From Candidatus Neomicrothrix sp. UBA814 (lineage in GTDB: Bacteria; Actinomycetota; Acidimicrobiia; Acidimicrobiales; Poriferisodalaceae), in assembly GCA_002296525.1 (NCBI GenBank), contig DBIA01000029.1, forward strand, positions 1-64,000: a stretch of 64,000 nucleotides of DNA, given 5' to 3'. Below the pieces are notes generated by a model, which saw only the letters and a program-made list of their open reading frames with translations, made no database searches and had not been told where the DNA came from. The translations under genes and the position numbers were made by a program. This document shows, one piece after another, positions 15,992 to 24,179 of this stretch; the stretch's first letter is position 1; each line of letters starts with the position of its first letter.

Positions 15992-17008
15992 ATGCGAATA
16001 GTTGTAAGCGGCTACGGAGTAGATGCAAGCGATTCACCATTACGCTCTCAAATAGCTGACCCTCTTAGGTTCCTAGGACATGAAGTCGTAGCGGTCGCAC
16101 CAACTGAAGCTGCGATCAAATGGGGATTGAATCGTTACTCGCCAGAAATGCTTGTAGTAATTCCCTCCGCGGGAAGTGCAGATAGAAACGTAATTCGAGC
16201 ACTGACTGCAGAGGCCGGAACCGTGGCTGTGTGTATGCATACGGGCCCAACAGAGCCGAAAGTATCTACTGACTTCGATGAACTGGACATCGACCTCTGC
16301 GAGTACGACCTCGTTACTGTTCCTGAGCGAGGCGTATACGAAGAATATTCGGCTGTTGGAAGCTATCGACTGTCGTTAATGGAACCAGCGATTCACCCTC
16401 CAGCATTAATGGACTTTGTTCCTTCAACTCGAACCGGGATGTTGCTTATAGGGGACGCGAATCCAGCCAACGTCGACGCGGTCGCAACGCTCGATTGTCT
16501 GGATGATTTATTGATAATGGGAGACGGTTGGTCTGAACTGCCCCTGGATATCACGACGGTAGAACCGTTACCCCTGCCAGATCGCGCCTCCCTTCTAGCG
16601 GGAGTTGATCTCTTAATTGAGTTAGAAACAGCTCTCTCTCATCAGTCAGCTATTCGACGTTCGCACCTAGAGCTAGGTCTTTCCCGCGGCGTTTACGAAG
16701 CAGCGGTTGTAGGCACTCCTTCCTTGGTCCAAGCGAGATCTGCTGTACCGCAAGCCTTCACTCCAGGAGAAGAAATCTTCGTTTATGAGTCCCTCAATGA
16801 CCTGTCACATTTAGTGCCGTTACTGCTAGCTGACATAAAAGAATTGCGAAATGTCGGTGAAGCTGCTTGGTCACGAGTAACTGCTGAACACACCTGGACC
16901 CAGAGGTGGCGAACGTTTCTGGAACCATGGATCATCGATCCCGAAATTGGACGTGACGAAGAAGTTCACTACTCCAATCAAACACGGTCTTTGAGTAAGG
17001 CCAGCTGA
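15992..17008 (+). CDS. CgeB-like glycosyltransferase family protein
   Basis: 338 residues. The C-terminal third resembles the glycosyltransferase group 1 region of the CgeB/YkvP type: LSRGVYEAAVVGTPSLVQA, then FTPGEEIFVYESLNDLSHLV and ending AEHTWTQRWRTFLEPW, where such proteins end with an EHTY-R-type helix. The N-terminal Rossmann-like part (MRIVVSGYG, FLGHEVVAVAPTEAA) fits a GT-B fold. The acceptor and donor are unknown. No sugar-nucleotide genes are adjacent; upstream lgt is 55 bp away. Confidence rests on pattern recognition, not a search. Confidence 0.6.
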   Translation: MRIVVSGYGVDASDSPLRSQIADPLRFLGHEVVAVAPTEAAIKWGLNRYSPEMLVVIPSAGSADRNVIRALTAEAGTVAVCMHTGPTEPKVSTDFDELDIDLCEYDLVTVPERGVYEEYSAVGSYRLSLMEPAIHPPALMDFVPSTRTGMLLIGDANPANVDAVATLDCLDDLLIMGDGWSELPLDITTVEPLPLPDRASLLAGVDLLIELETALSHQSAIRRSHLELGLSRGVYEAAVVGTPSLVQARSAVPQAFTPGEEIFVYESLNDLSHLVPLLLADIKELRNVGEAAWSRVTAEHTWTQRWRTFLEPWIIDPEIGRDEEVHYSNQTRSLSKAS

Positions 17009-17015
17009 TCCGCTC

Positions 17016-17981
17016 CTATTCAACAGTTCCTTGTTGAATTAAATCGGTAAACCGCTCAAGTGAAATATTGCCGCCACAAAGAATGACTCCAACGCGCTGT
17101 CCTACCGGTTGAACTTCACCACATAACAAAGCAGCTAAAGCACACGCTCCACTGGGCTCCACAACCTGCTTCTGATACCGGAACAACCAATCCATAGCTT
17201 CAAGTATCTGGGTATCAGTCACGGTTGCTATTCGGGCAACATGGCGCCGCATTATTTCAAAAGTGTGGATACCCGGAGATGTTGTTTGTTGCCCGTCGGC
17301 AATAGTTTCAGGCACTTCAATATGAACGATTTGATCCTGTTGCAGCGACAGTTGCACATCATTCCCTGCTACTGGTTCAACACCGACAATCTGGCAATCA
17401 GGATTCTGTCGGTGTGCTGCCAACGCACTGCCAGAAATTAGGCCTCCTCCTCCTACGGAGATAACCAGTTGATCCATAGAGCCAGACTGATTGAAGAACT
17501 CCTGAACGCAGGTCGATTGACCAGCAATCACCTCTAAGTGATCAAATGGGGGAATCAGTGTAAGTGCTCTCTCGTCGCGGATAGCAGCTGCTACGTCTTC
17601 TCGACTTTCGGTATACCGGTCGTAGGAAATAATTTCAGCGCCATAAGCTTCAGTTGCTGAACGTTTGGACGCCGGAGCGTCATGGGGCATGACGATCGTC
17701 GCTGGAACATTAAAGATTTGTGCAGCGCGGGCGACGGCTTGAGCATGATTCCCGGAAGAAAAAGAGATAATTCCTCTCTCACGCACATCGGCGTCTAGTG
17801 CTGCAATGGCGTTGAAGGCCCCTCGGAATTTAAAGGCGCCAGTCGTCTGTAGGTTCTCTGCTTTGAGATGGACTTCAGCTCCAACACGTTCATCGAGCAA
17901 ACGAGATCTCAGTACCGGAGTTTGCTTGACGACGCCATTCAGCCGAGTCATAGCGGCGTCTAGATCGATTTCAGAAGACAC
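17016..17981 (-). CDS. PLP-dependent threonine/serine ammonia-lyase-like enzyme
   Basis: 321 residues, the size of the short catabolic threonine dehydratase / serine racemase / hydroxyaspartate ammonia-lyase family (fold type II), without the C-terminal ACT regulatory domain. The Schiff-base lysine lies in GAFKFRGAFNA (about residue 52). SFSSGNHAQAVARAA binds the substrate carboxylate, and the phosphate-binding glycine loop is SVGGGGLISG. It would deaminate a hydroxy amino acid to a keto acid and ammonia. GTG start. Convergent with the glycosyltransferase with a 7-bp gap; 21 bp after the LLM gene on the same strand. Confidence 0.82.
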   Translation of the reverse strand: MSSEIDLDAAMTRLNGVVKQTPVLRSRLLDERVGAEVHLKAENLQTTGAFKFRGAFNAIAALDADVRERGIISFSSGNHAQAVARAAQIFNVPATIVMPHDAPASKRSATEAYGAEIISYDRYTESREDVAAAIRDERALTLIPPFDHLEVIAGQSTCVQEFFNQSGSMDQLVISVGGGGLISGSALAAHRQNPDCQIVGVEPVAGNDVQLSLQQDQIVHIEVPETIADGQQTTSPGIHTFEIMRRHVARIATVTDTQILEAMDWLFRYQKQVVEPSGACALAALLCGEVQPVGQRVGVILCGGNISLERFTDLIQQGTVE

Positions 17982-18002
17982 TGATGTCTGTGTACTGGAA
18001 AC

Positions 18003-18905
18003 TCATGAGAAACAATCGAAGAGCTCCTGGATTGCGTGCATTTGACCGCCACTAGTGCTGGAAGGAACCAAAATCGGTGTTTTGCACCCCTGATCGAACC
18101 ATTCTTCCACTCCCTCTCGCACCTCATCTTGAGAGCCATACAGAGTCGCGTTCGAAAGCCACGCGTCAGTCATACAAGTCAAAACGCGTTCACGATCCCC
18201 ATCGTTAAGAGCCGCTTCGATGCCTTCCATCTCTTCGACATAGCCTGCCTGTTTCCAATAGTTTCGGTAATTCGGTAGGGAGACATACCCCTGAAGAGTT
18301 TTCCTATTTCGGGCGGCTCCGGCTTCTCGATCGGGGTCGATCACGGTAGGAATCATGTTCCCAATAAAAAAGTCGCTGTTTTGAACATCGTCAGGAATGT
18401 CGGCGACTGAATTGTTGAAATCGTTTCGGCTGGCGTTCGCCCATACTGCCCCAGCGCTTATATCCACTGATAGCTCGACCATCTTTCTGCGCAACGTAGC
18501 TAGAACGATTGGAGGTAATTCACCATGATGAGAAGCAGCTTGCTCCATCGCTGTGACGTAATCACGAATATCGGCCAACGGCTTACCCGGCGTTATGCCC
18601 AAGCGCTGATGGACAGGGCCATGGGTGACACCGATCCCAAGACGAAAGCGACCATTACTGATCTCATGAATAAATGCTGCGGTGGCAGCAAGATCTTCAG
18701 GGTTGCGGAAATAAATTGGTTGGACCGAAGTGCCAAACGTTATTTCGTTGGTTACCGAGGCAATCGACTGGCATAAAGCAACGCAGTCACCCATAGACGG
18801 ACAATAGATACCACTAAATCCCCGTTGCTCGATTTCGGCCGCTATTTCGAGTGTTTGCTGTCGACGGCCACTAACCGCAGCCAGAGAAATCGCTGGCATA
18901 TTCAT
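18003..18905 (-). CDS. LLM-class (F420-type) flavin-dependent oxidoreductase
   Basis: About 300 residues, luciferase-like TIM barrel. Family markers: EQRGFSGIYCPSMGD near the N-terminus, ITFGTSVQPIYFRNPEDLA, ISNGRFRLGIGVTHG (the S-x-GRF-LG-G motif) and a C-terminal GSQDEVREGVEEWFDQGC. Members use F420 or FMN; the actinobacterial setting favours F420, but the sequence alone does not decide. Two ATGs are possible; I prefer 18903-18905 because AAGGGGGC lies 7 bases upstream, whereas it abuts the ATG at 18911. Probably co-transcribed with the ammonia-lyase gene. Confidence 0.82.
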   Translation of the reverse strand: MNMPAISLAAVSGRRQQTLEIAAEIEQRGFSGIYCPSMGDCVALCQSIASVTNEITFGTSVQPIYFRNPEDLAATAAFIHEISNGRFRLGIGVTHGPVHQRLGITPGKPLADIRDYVTAMEQAASHHGELPPIVLATLRRKMVELSVDISAGAVWANASRNDFNNSVADIPDDVQNSDFFIGNMIPTVIDPDREAGAARNRKTLQGYVSLPNYRNYWKQAGYVEEMEGIEAALNDGDRERVLTCMTDAWLSNATLYGSQDEVREGVEEWFDQGCKTPILVPSSTSGGQMHAIQELFDCFS

Positions 18906-19028
18906 TTGCATGCCCCCTTCATAGAAATATTCGCTTTTAATAACTTCGTCCCTTGATCATGCCCGTAAATTCATTTCATTGCATGGTCCATAACCCTACG
19001 ATTCGTTCGATACCCTCAATAATCCGTT

Positions 19029-19102
19029 GGGGCTGTAGCTCAGTTGGCTAGAGCACCTGCTTTGCAAGCAGGGGGTCGTCGGTTCGAATCCGATCAGCTC
19101 CA
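19029..19102 (+). tRNA. tRNA-Ala (anticodon TGC)
   Basis: A 74-base cloverleaf. Acceptor GGGGCTG pairs with CAGCTCC and includes the third-position G-T (G3:U70) pair, the alanine identity element; discriminator A at 19102. Anticodon stem CCTGC/GCAGG with loop TTTGCAA, anticodon TGC at 19063-19065. T-arm TCGGTTCGAATCCGA. No encoded CCA. Confidence 0.97.
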
Positions 19103-19110
19103 CAAACAAA

Positions 19111-19161
19111 AACCCCTGGAAACAGGCTTTAACCACAGCCCTCTAACAAGACAGGGGGGTT
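19111..19161 (+). terminator. Possible terminator downstream of tRNA-Ala
   Basis: AACCCCTG (19111-19118) pairs with CAGGGGGGTT (19152-19161) around a 33-base loop, followed by TGTGTTTTTGG. The loop is long and the T-tract interrupted, so the call is weak. Confidence 0.35.
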
Positions 19162-19241
19162 GTGTTTTTGGTTCCAGAAATAGTGACCTCATGAATGTGG
19201 AACGGAAATGGGTTGCGCAGTACGGACATCAACAATGCCTC

Positions 19242-19271
19242 GGTTTCCCGCGTTTGATCTAGAGGGAAACC
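19242..19271. repeat. Inverted repeat between tRNA-Ala and the HNH gene
   Basis: GGTTTCCC (19242-19249) and GGGAAACC (19264-19271) are perfect complements around a 14-base loop, 45 bp past the HNH stop codon. There is no T-run on either side, so it is a hairpin of unknown role. Confidence 0.45.
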
Positions 19272-19316
19272 TAAAACGGACATCGTGACGCTGGTAAGCG
19301 AAAATTCTTCGGCCCA

Positions 19317-19658
19317 CTACAAGAAGGTGGAATGAGCTTTCGTGAAGTGACAGGCCTTGCAAAGTGCTCTGACGTTCTCAGGTGTGTCTTTGCCTCCATG
19401 CTGGAGGTCCCGACGATGATCGACCTCGATGAAGCGTGACGGATACATGGACCCGCAAAGCTCACAGGTGGCTGAGCCGTCGCGGTTGATAGCGCGACGC
19501 AAATGATGGGCCGCCCCTCTGGTCGCTAGACGCTGTCGTTTGCGCTCATTTGACGAACGAGTCCAAAGGCGCCGGACCGTTAGAAGGCATTGTCGGCAGC
19601 GAGACCTTCCAGGTGACGCTGACGTTTCGCAAGTTAAACAAGGACGGGGGAGCAGCAT
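19317..19658 (-). CDS. HNH endonuclease domain protein
   Basis: 113 residues from the preferred ATG at 19656-19658, which has GAGAGG upstream at good spacing; an upstream ATG at 19706 would add 16 residues with no family support. The N-terminus has a CxxC pair (PRPCLTC) and CRQC. The C-terminal half is a standard HNH module: CELCG, FIEVDHRRDLQHGG (DH catalytic pair), PENVRALCKACHFTK. Such small HNH proteins are often phage or mobile-element encoded but also occur alone in actinobacteria. It stands alone next to tRNA-Ala. Confidence 0.8.
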   Translation of the reverse strand: MLLPRPCLTCETSASPGRSRCRQCLLTVRRLWTRSSNERKRQRLATRGAAHHLRRAINRDGSATCELCGSMYPSRFIEVDHRRDLQHGGKDTPENVRALCKACHFTKAHSTFL

Positions 19659-19881
19659 TGTTTCCTCTCGGGAGGTCCAAGCTGGCTGCATGGACCTCAT
19701 CAACATTTATATGGGCAACGCATATCTCTGAAATTTCCAGTCGGTGACGAATTTGTTAACGGTTACGGCGATAACCATCCGAGATATATCAACGCCGTGC
19801 TACCGGCACGCCCTGCAGCTCTAAATCAGCAACCAGCCAAACAAGCGGGCGAGCCCTACTTGCCCAGCCTGAACTAGGGCG

Positions 19882-19919
19882 TTAACCCTGGCGAAACAGA
19901 TTGGAATCACATCCGAAAA
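19882..19919 (+). promoter_or_regulatory. GlnR-like operator 1 (four half-sites) upstream of amt
   Basis: Half-sites spaced by exactly six bases: TTAAC (19882-19886), GAAAC (19893-19897), GAATC (19904-19908), GAAAA (19915-19919). The actinobacterial GlnR operator is GTnAC-n6-GAAAC-n6-GTnAC-n6-GAAAC. The first pair has one mismatch; the second pair is degenerate. GlnR activates amtB when nitrogen is scarce. Confidence 0.55.
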
Positions 19920-19947
19920 AAGATGGTGATGTGCGGTTAACCCTTCC

Positions 19948-19963
19948 TTGACGGACTTGAAAC
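19948..19963 (+). promoter_or_regulatory. GlnR-like operator 2 upstream of amt
   Basis: TTGAC (19948-19952), six bases, then GAAAC (19959-19963): one mismatch to GTnAC-n6-GAAAC. A further TTAAC (19937-19941) lies six bases before it, keeping the 11-bp periodicity. It is 47 bp upstream of the amt start codon. Confidence 0.5.
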
Positions 19964-20010
19964 AACACGCTCCTACATTGCGCCTTGTACGTGCGTTTAG
20001 GAAGGAAAAA

Positions 20011-21408
20011 ATGAAACGCAAACTAACTATTGCTGTCGTCGGAGTTCTTGGCGGCTTATTTCTATTTGCGGGACCAGCAAATGCGGATGGTCACGATCCA
20101 GATGCAGCCGCCGCCGCAGTGCAAGCTGTAATGGACAACCTATGGGTTTTCATTGCTGGTGTACTGGTGTTCTTGATGCAAGCCGGTTTCGCGATGCTCG
20201 AATCTGGCTTAACCAGGTCGAAGAACGTCGGCAACATCATGGCGAAGAACCTCGCAGACGCTGCAATCGGAATCATGGCCTTTTTCTTGGTCGGCTACGG
20301 CCTTGCATACGGCGGTGATTCAGGCAGCGGTGACTGGTTTGGTTGGGGGTCGTTCGCCCTTAGTGGAGTCGACCTCTTCGATATGAGCGGTGGCTTAAGC
20401 GGCGCCACAGACTTCTTCTTTCAAGCTGTATTTGCCGCCACAGCTGTGACTATCGCTTCGGGAGCTCTTGCAGAGCGCACCAAATTCAGCACATATTTGA
20501 TTTTCAGTGTCGTCACCACAGCGCTTATCTATCCGATTGTTGTCCACTGGACATGGGGCGGGGGACTAATTGCTCAAATATCAATTGGCGATGCCGTCTA
20601 TAGCGATTTCGCAGGATCCACCATTGTCCACAGTGTCGGCGGTTGGTTAGCGCTTATTGGAGCGCTGACGGTCGGACCTCGTATAGGAAAATACGGAGCC
20701 GATGGAAGCGTGCGCACAATTCCAGGACACAACATCACCCTCGCAATATTGGGAGTCTTCATCCTCTGGTTCGGTTGGTTTGGATTTAACCCTGGATCCG
20801 AGTTAGCGGCTGACAACTGGGTAATGTTTGTGGCTCTGAATACAGCATTATCTGCCTGCGCCGGAGTTATCGGCGCCACCGCACTTAATTGGTTCCGTAC
20901 TGGAAAACCAGATATCGCTGTTGCCGGCAACGGAGCTTTGGGTGGGCTGGTAGGCATCACCGCAGGTTGTGGAACAATGACTCCCTGGGGTTCAGTGCTC
21001 ACCGGTCTGATTGCAGGATTCATCGCAGTTGCTGCCGCCAACTTCGTAGATCGAAAGCTCAAAATTGATGACCCAGTGGGAGCATTTGCTGTTCATGGAG
21101 CCTGCGGTATTTGGGGAACCTTAGCTATTGGCTTGTTCGCTAAATATGACGATGCCTTCCTAGGTCGAGACGACGCCGGATTGTTCTATGGAGGAGGATT
21201 AGATCAAATCGCTATGCAAGCGGTTCTGGTCATCATTGTTGCTGTCTGGACGATTGTTACTGGATTCATAGTGTTCGGCGCTCTTAAGCGTTCGATGGGT
21301 CTGAGGGTGTCACCAGAAGAAGAAAATGCAGGGCTAGATGTGTCCGAACATGGAGGTCCAGGCCTAGCGCTCGACGATGCTGTCACGGGGGCAACCCCCA
21401 CCTCGTGA
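20011..21408 (+). CDS. amt: Ammonium transporter Amt
   Basis: 465 residues. A signal peptide (MKRKLTIAVVG to FAGPANA, cleavage about residue 25) precedes roughly eleven membrane spans. Recognisable Amt features: FAMLESGLTRSKNVGNIMAK, the twin-histidine sites VHSVGGWLALIGAL and FAVHGACGIWGTLAIGLFA, and the cytoplasmic C-terminus ENAGLDVSEHGG. It conducts ammonium/ammonia. The ATG at 20011 is chosen over an earlier in-frame start because AGGAAGG precedes it and it yields the signal peptide. No glnB/glnK follows, which is unusual for amt. GlnR-like boxes lie upstream. Confidence 0.95.
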   Translation: MKRKLTIAVVGVLGGLFLFAGPANADGHDPDAAAAAVQAVMDNLWVFIAGVLVFLMQAGFAMLESGLTRSKNVGNIMAKNLADAAIGIMAFFLVGYGLAYGGDSGSGDWFGWGSFALSGVDLFDMSGGLSGATDFFFQAVFAATAVTIASGALAERTKFSTYLIFSVVTTALIYPIVVHWTWGGGLIAQISIGDAVYSDFAGSTIVHSVGGWLALIGALTVGPRIGKYGADGSVRTIPGHNITLAILGVFILWFGWFGFNPGSELAADNWVMFVALNTALSACAGVIGATALNWFRTGKPDIAVAGNGALGGLVGITAGCGTMTPWGSVLTGLIAGFIAVAAANFVDRKLKIDDPVGAFAVHGACGIWGTLAIGLFAKYDDAFLGRDDAGLFYGGGLDQIAMQAVLVIIVAVWTIVTGFIVFGALKRSMGLRVSPEEENAGLDVSEHGGPGLALDDAVTGATPTS

Positions 21409-21410
21409 CA
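21381..21410 (+). repeat. Hairpin over the amt stop codon
   Basis: TGTCACG (21381-21387) pairs with CGTGACA (21404-21410), with an inner GGGG/CCCC stem around a GCAA-like loop and a CACCT bulge. It includes the amt stop codon. It could stabilise the transcript 3' end; no function is established. Confidence 0.4.
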
Positions 21411-21445
21411 GGAGGTGGAGATCGTTAGAAACCTCCTTCTGGTTT

Positions 21446-21490
21446 AGGGCTTCCGGTGCACATATATTTCCTTCCCGCACCGGGAGCCCT
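21446..21490 (+). terminator. Terminator-like hairpin after amt
   Basis: AGGGCTTCCGGTGC (21446-21459) and GCACCGGGAGCCCT (21477-21490) form a 14-bp stem with one G-T wobble and a 17-base loop. The following bases (ATTTGGC) are not a real T-tract, so termination may need Rho or another factor. Confidence 0.6.
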
Positions 21491-21570
21491 ATTTGGCATC
21501 TGTCCTTCTATCTCGCTTGATTGCCCATTCAAATCAAATATCACATGGCGCTTGTTGTGTTGCTATCGAG

Positions 21571-21585
21571 AGACAGTGACTGTCT
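21571..21585. promoter_or_regulatory. Palindromic operator candidate upstream of the GH51 gene
   Basis: AGACAGT-G-ACTGTCT is a perfect 7-1-7 palindrome ending 21 bp before the GTG start of the arabinofuranosidase gene, a place where a repressor would block transcription or translation initiation. Confidence 0.45.
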
Positions 21586-21606
21586 ATTTGGAACTACGCT
21601 CCCGGC

Positions 21607-23097
21607 GTGACTAAAGCCACCTTCAATCTCCATCCACAACATCATGTGGGCTCAGTGGATCCTCGTATCTTCGGGGGCTTTTTAGAACATATGGGTCGAG
21701 CGGTATACCAGGGTGTATTTGATCCCTCATCAATTCACGCGGACGAATTTGGGTGCCGGACAGATGTGCTCGCTGCCTTGAGAGAACTCGAGTTCACTGT
21801 TATGAGATATCCCGGGGGAAATTTCGTTTCCAATTATCACTGGCGAGACGGCGTCGGCCCAGTCACTGAACGTCCCACCCGTCGGGAGCTGGCGTGGGGA
21901 ACAATAGAACCAAACACCTTCGGTACAAATGAGTTCTTGTCGTTAACTGAACGAATGGGTTGGTCTCCAATGTTCGCAGTGAACCTGGGGACTGGCACTC
22001 CTGAAGAAGCTGCTGACTGGGTCGAATACACCAACGGTAATTCGACAACGGAAGTTAGTAGACAACGAGCAAATGACGACCCAACGTCAACACAACCAGT
22101 CCCACTGTGGTGTCTAGGGAATGAAATGGATGGGCCCTGGCAAATCGGACACATGTCGGCAGCTGAATATGGGACTAAAGCGAGACAGGCAGCTCACATG
22201 ATGAAACTCGTCGATCCTTCAATTGAACTTGTCGTGTCGGGCACGTCTTTGCCTGAGAGTTCGACTTACCTCACCTGGGATCAGATCGCACTGGAGTCAG
22301 TTGGGGGTTTCGCCGACTATCTATCTACTCACCGATATCTAGATAATTATTCGGGAGACACTTCAGCATTTTTGACTTCAGGCGTTGCCATTGACCGACA
22401 AATTGCTGAAATTGATTCTGTATGTCGTTACGTCGCTGGGAAACGACGTTCGACTCGGCGTCCGTTTATAGCTTTTGATGAATGGAATGTTTGGTATCGG
22501 ACGCGCAATCGGGACGGAATGTGGGCTGATGGGAAATTCCCAGCGCATCTGGTTGAAGAAATATATGACCTTCAGGATGCTCTGGTGTGCGCCCAATTCT
22601 TGATGAGTTTCATTCGTAACGCTGATGTTGTGAAGGTTGCCAATCTTGCACAGATTGCAAACGTGATTGCTCCAATCCTCACAAAAGACGACAAGCTACT
22701 CCGACAAACTATTTTTGAAGCCTTAGCGATGTTCGTAGGGCGGCGCGCAGGAAATTCATTGCGTCTGGGTTACAGCGGACCGGCAGTACCTTCACCCGAA
22801 TTTGATTCGGTAGCCATGTTGGATGGCGCAGCAATATTGAGTGAAGGTAACGAGTTATACGTCTTTGCAGTAAACCGTTCCACTGAAGCCAATGTGGAGT
22901 TGACGGTCGAGTTGTCGGGTTCACACCTGGAACCCGTTTCCTGTGAGTTGCTGCATCATTCGGACCCAACAACACAAAACACTTGGGACAATCCTGACTC
23001 AGTTCGACGGTCTCAAATAGAAATGTCTAGCGGTTTGTCGCCTGTAATTGAACTTCCACCTCATTGCCTTGTTGCTATGACCTTGAAGGTCTCGTAG
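21607..23097 (+). CDS. Alpha-L-arabinofuranosidase, GH51 family
   Basis: 496 residues, typical of cytoplasmic GH51 enzymes; no signal peptide. The N-terminus IFGGFLEHMGRAVYQGVFD and VMRYPGGNFVSNYHWRDG are classic GH51 motifs. The acid/base is in CLGNEMDGPWQIG (Glu173) and the nucleophile in FDEWNVWY (Glu292). It removes terminal alpha-L-arabinofuranosyl residues from imported arabino-oligosaccharides. GTG start. No sugar transporter or arabinose-pathway gene is adjacent, so its place in metabolism here is unclear. Confidence 0.92.
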   Translation: MTKATFNLHPQHHVGSVDPRIFGGFLEHMGRAVYQGVFDPSSIHADEFGCRTDVLAALRELEFTVMRYPGGNFVSNYHWRDGVGPVTERPTRRELAWGTIEPNTFGTNEFLSLTERMGWSPMFAVNLGTGTPEEAADWVEYTNGNSTTEVSRQRANDDPTSTQPVPLWCLGNEMDGPWQIGHMSAAEYGTKARQAAHMMKLVDPSIELVVSGTSLPESSTYLTWDQIALESVGGFADYLSTHRYLDNYSGDTSAFLTSGVAIDRQIAEIDSVCRYVAGKRRSTRRPFIAFDEWNVWYRTRNRDGMWADGKFPAHLVEEIYDLQDALVCAQFLMSFIRNADVVKVANLAQIANVIAPILTKDDKLLRQTIFEALAMFVGRRAGNSLRLGYSGPAVPSPEFDSVAMLDGAAILSEGNELYVFAVNRSTEANVELTVELSGSHLEPVSCELLHHSDPTTQNTWDNPDSVRRSQIEMSSGLSPVIELPPHCLVAMTLKVS

Positions 23098-23141
23098 CGC
23101 AGAATTGGAAGTACTAAAACGAGACGTTTAAGTTAGAACAC

Positions 23142-23222
23142 GTGAGAAAACGGATCTGGCGGTTCGCCTTTCTTGTTATCGTCATCGCTTACTTTTGGGC
23201 GGCTGCAAGAGCAATTCTCTAG
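23142..23222 (+). CDS. Possible 26-aa single-span peptide
   Basis: GTG ORF translating to a basic N-terminus and one hydrophobic segment (RFAFLVIVIAYFWAAARAIL). No good Shine-Dalgarno sequence and no known family. It lies in the 146-bp gap between convergent genes. May be chance. Confidence 0.2.
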   Translation: MRKRIWRFAFLVIVIAYFWAAARAIL

Positions 23223-23243
23223 CTACCCCTAACAAAAAAGTAA

Positions 23244-24179
23244 CTAGCGTTCCTCGCGACGGTATGCCAAACCCAACCCAAAAGGTGCTGGGGAAGGCCT
23301 CTTACGTGCTCGCACGGAAATTATGAGAAGAATCGCGAGCGTAAGCACATAAGGAAGCATTGAAAGAATAATCGGTGAAAATTCGACACCGAATGGTTGT
23401 AAACGTGTTTTCAACGCAAGCGTGCCACCAAAGATTAAAGCGCCAATTCCCACGCGCCCTGGGCGCCATGCCCCAAAGATCACCAGAGCGACAGCGATCC
23501 AACCCCTACCGGCTGTAAGTCCTTCAGCCCACTGGGGGGTGATGCTCAAGGTCAGATATGCACCGGACGCCCCAGCCAGGGCGCCACCGGCAGCGACAGC
23601 TGATAGACGTAAACCCAACACTGAGTGACCAGCGGAGTCTGTAGATGAAGCTGATTCACCCGCAGCTCGTAAAGCCAAGCCGAGGCGTGTACTGGACAGC
23701 ACAAGGCTCACTGCAATTCCCATCAAAAGAGCCAAATAAACAATGGGAGCTTGATTAAAGAAAATTGGTCCGATCCAAGGTAGGTCAGAAAGGCCTCCCC
23801 ATTCGACCGGAACTAACTCGGCGCCCGGTGGTAGGCCTACGTAGTCTTTACCTAAATATGCCGCTAGCCCAAGGCCCAATATGGTTAGCGATAAACCAGA
23901 AACAACTTGTTCGGCACCTAACCCAACTGTAAAGACACCGTGCACTGAAGCCAAAAGCGCGCCGCTCAGCATTGCAACCAGTAACGCTGCCCAGGGGTTC
24001 TTAAGTTCGACTCCAATTATGAACGCAGTTACGGCGCCAATGGCCATCATGCCTTCAACACCGAGGTTAAGGACACCTGCCTTTTCGGCTAGAAGTTCAC
24101 CAAGCGCAGCTAGGTAGAGGAGGGCGCCGAAAGAGACGGTTGCGACAAAAAGCCCAATGATTGAGGCCTCAGTCATCAC
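23244..24179 (-). CDS. ABC transporter permease 2 of the BMP/nucleoside-type importer
   Basis: 311 residues, mostly hydrophobic (about 8-9 spans). EKAGVLNLGVEGMMAIGA near the N-terminus is the signature of the YufQ-type permease, and SLVLSSTRLGLALRAAGE is the coupling-helix region facing the ATPase. It forms the membrane channel with the adjacent larger permease. Start is GTG (24177-24179) or the ATG immediately after it; AAGGA lies about 5 bases upstream. Overlaps the preceding permease gene by 11 bases. Last gene of the operon. Confidence 0.92.
   Translation of the reverse strand: MMTEASIIGLFVATVSFGALLYLAALGELLAEKAGVLNLGVEGMMAIGAVTAFIIGVELKNPWAALLVAMLSGALLASVHGVFTVGLGAEQVVSGLSLTILGLGLAAYLGKDYVGLPPGAELVPVEWGGLSDLPWIGPIFFNQAPIVYLALLMGIAVSLVLSSTRLGLALRAAGESASSTDSAGHSVLGLRLSAVAAGGALAGASGAYLTLSITPQWAEGLTAGRGWIAVALVIFGAWRPGRVGIGALIFGGTLALKTRLQPFGVEFSPIILSMLPYVLTLAILLIISVRARKRPSPAPFGLGLAYRREER

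Larger units (their letters stand above)
19659..20010 (+). promoter_or_regulatory. amt upstream region
   Basis: 352 bp. The left part holds the 5' leader of the HNH gene on the other strand. The right part must contain the amt promoter. Three GTTAAC hexamers occur (19755-19760, 19881-19886, 19936-19941), and two GlnR-like boxes are described separately. A possible -35 hexamer, TTGACG at 19948-19953, overlaps the second box; a convincing -10 was not found. No gene seen beyond those listed. Confidence 0.5.

Noticed and set aside
20598..21062. Antisense ORF of 154 codons inside amt
   Set aside because: Shadow of the amt reading frame with no domain; typical of long membrane-protein genes.
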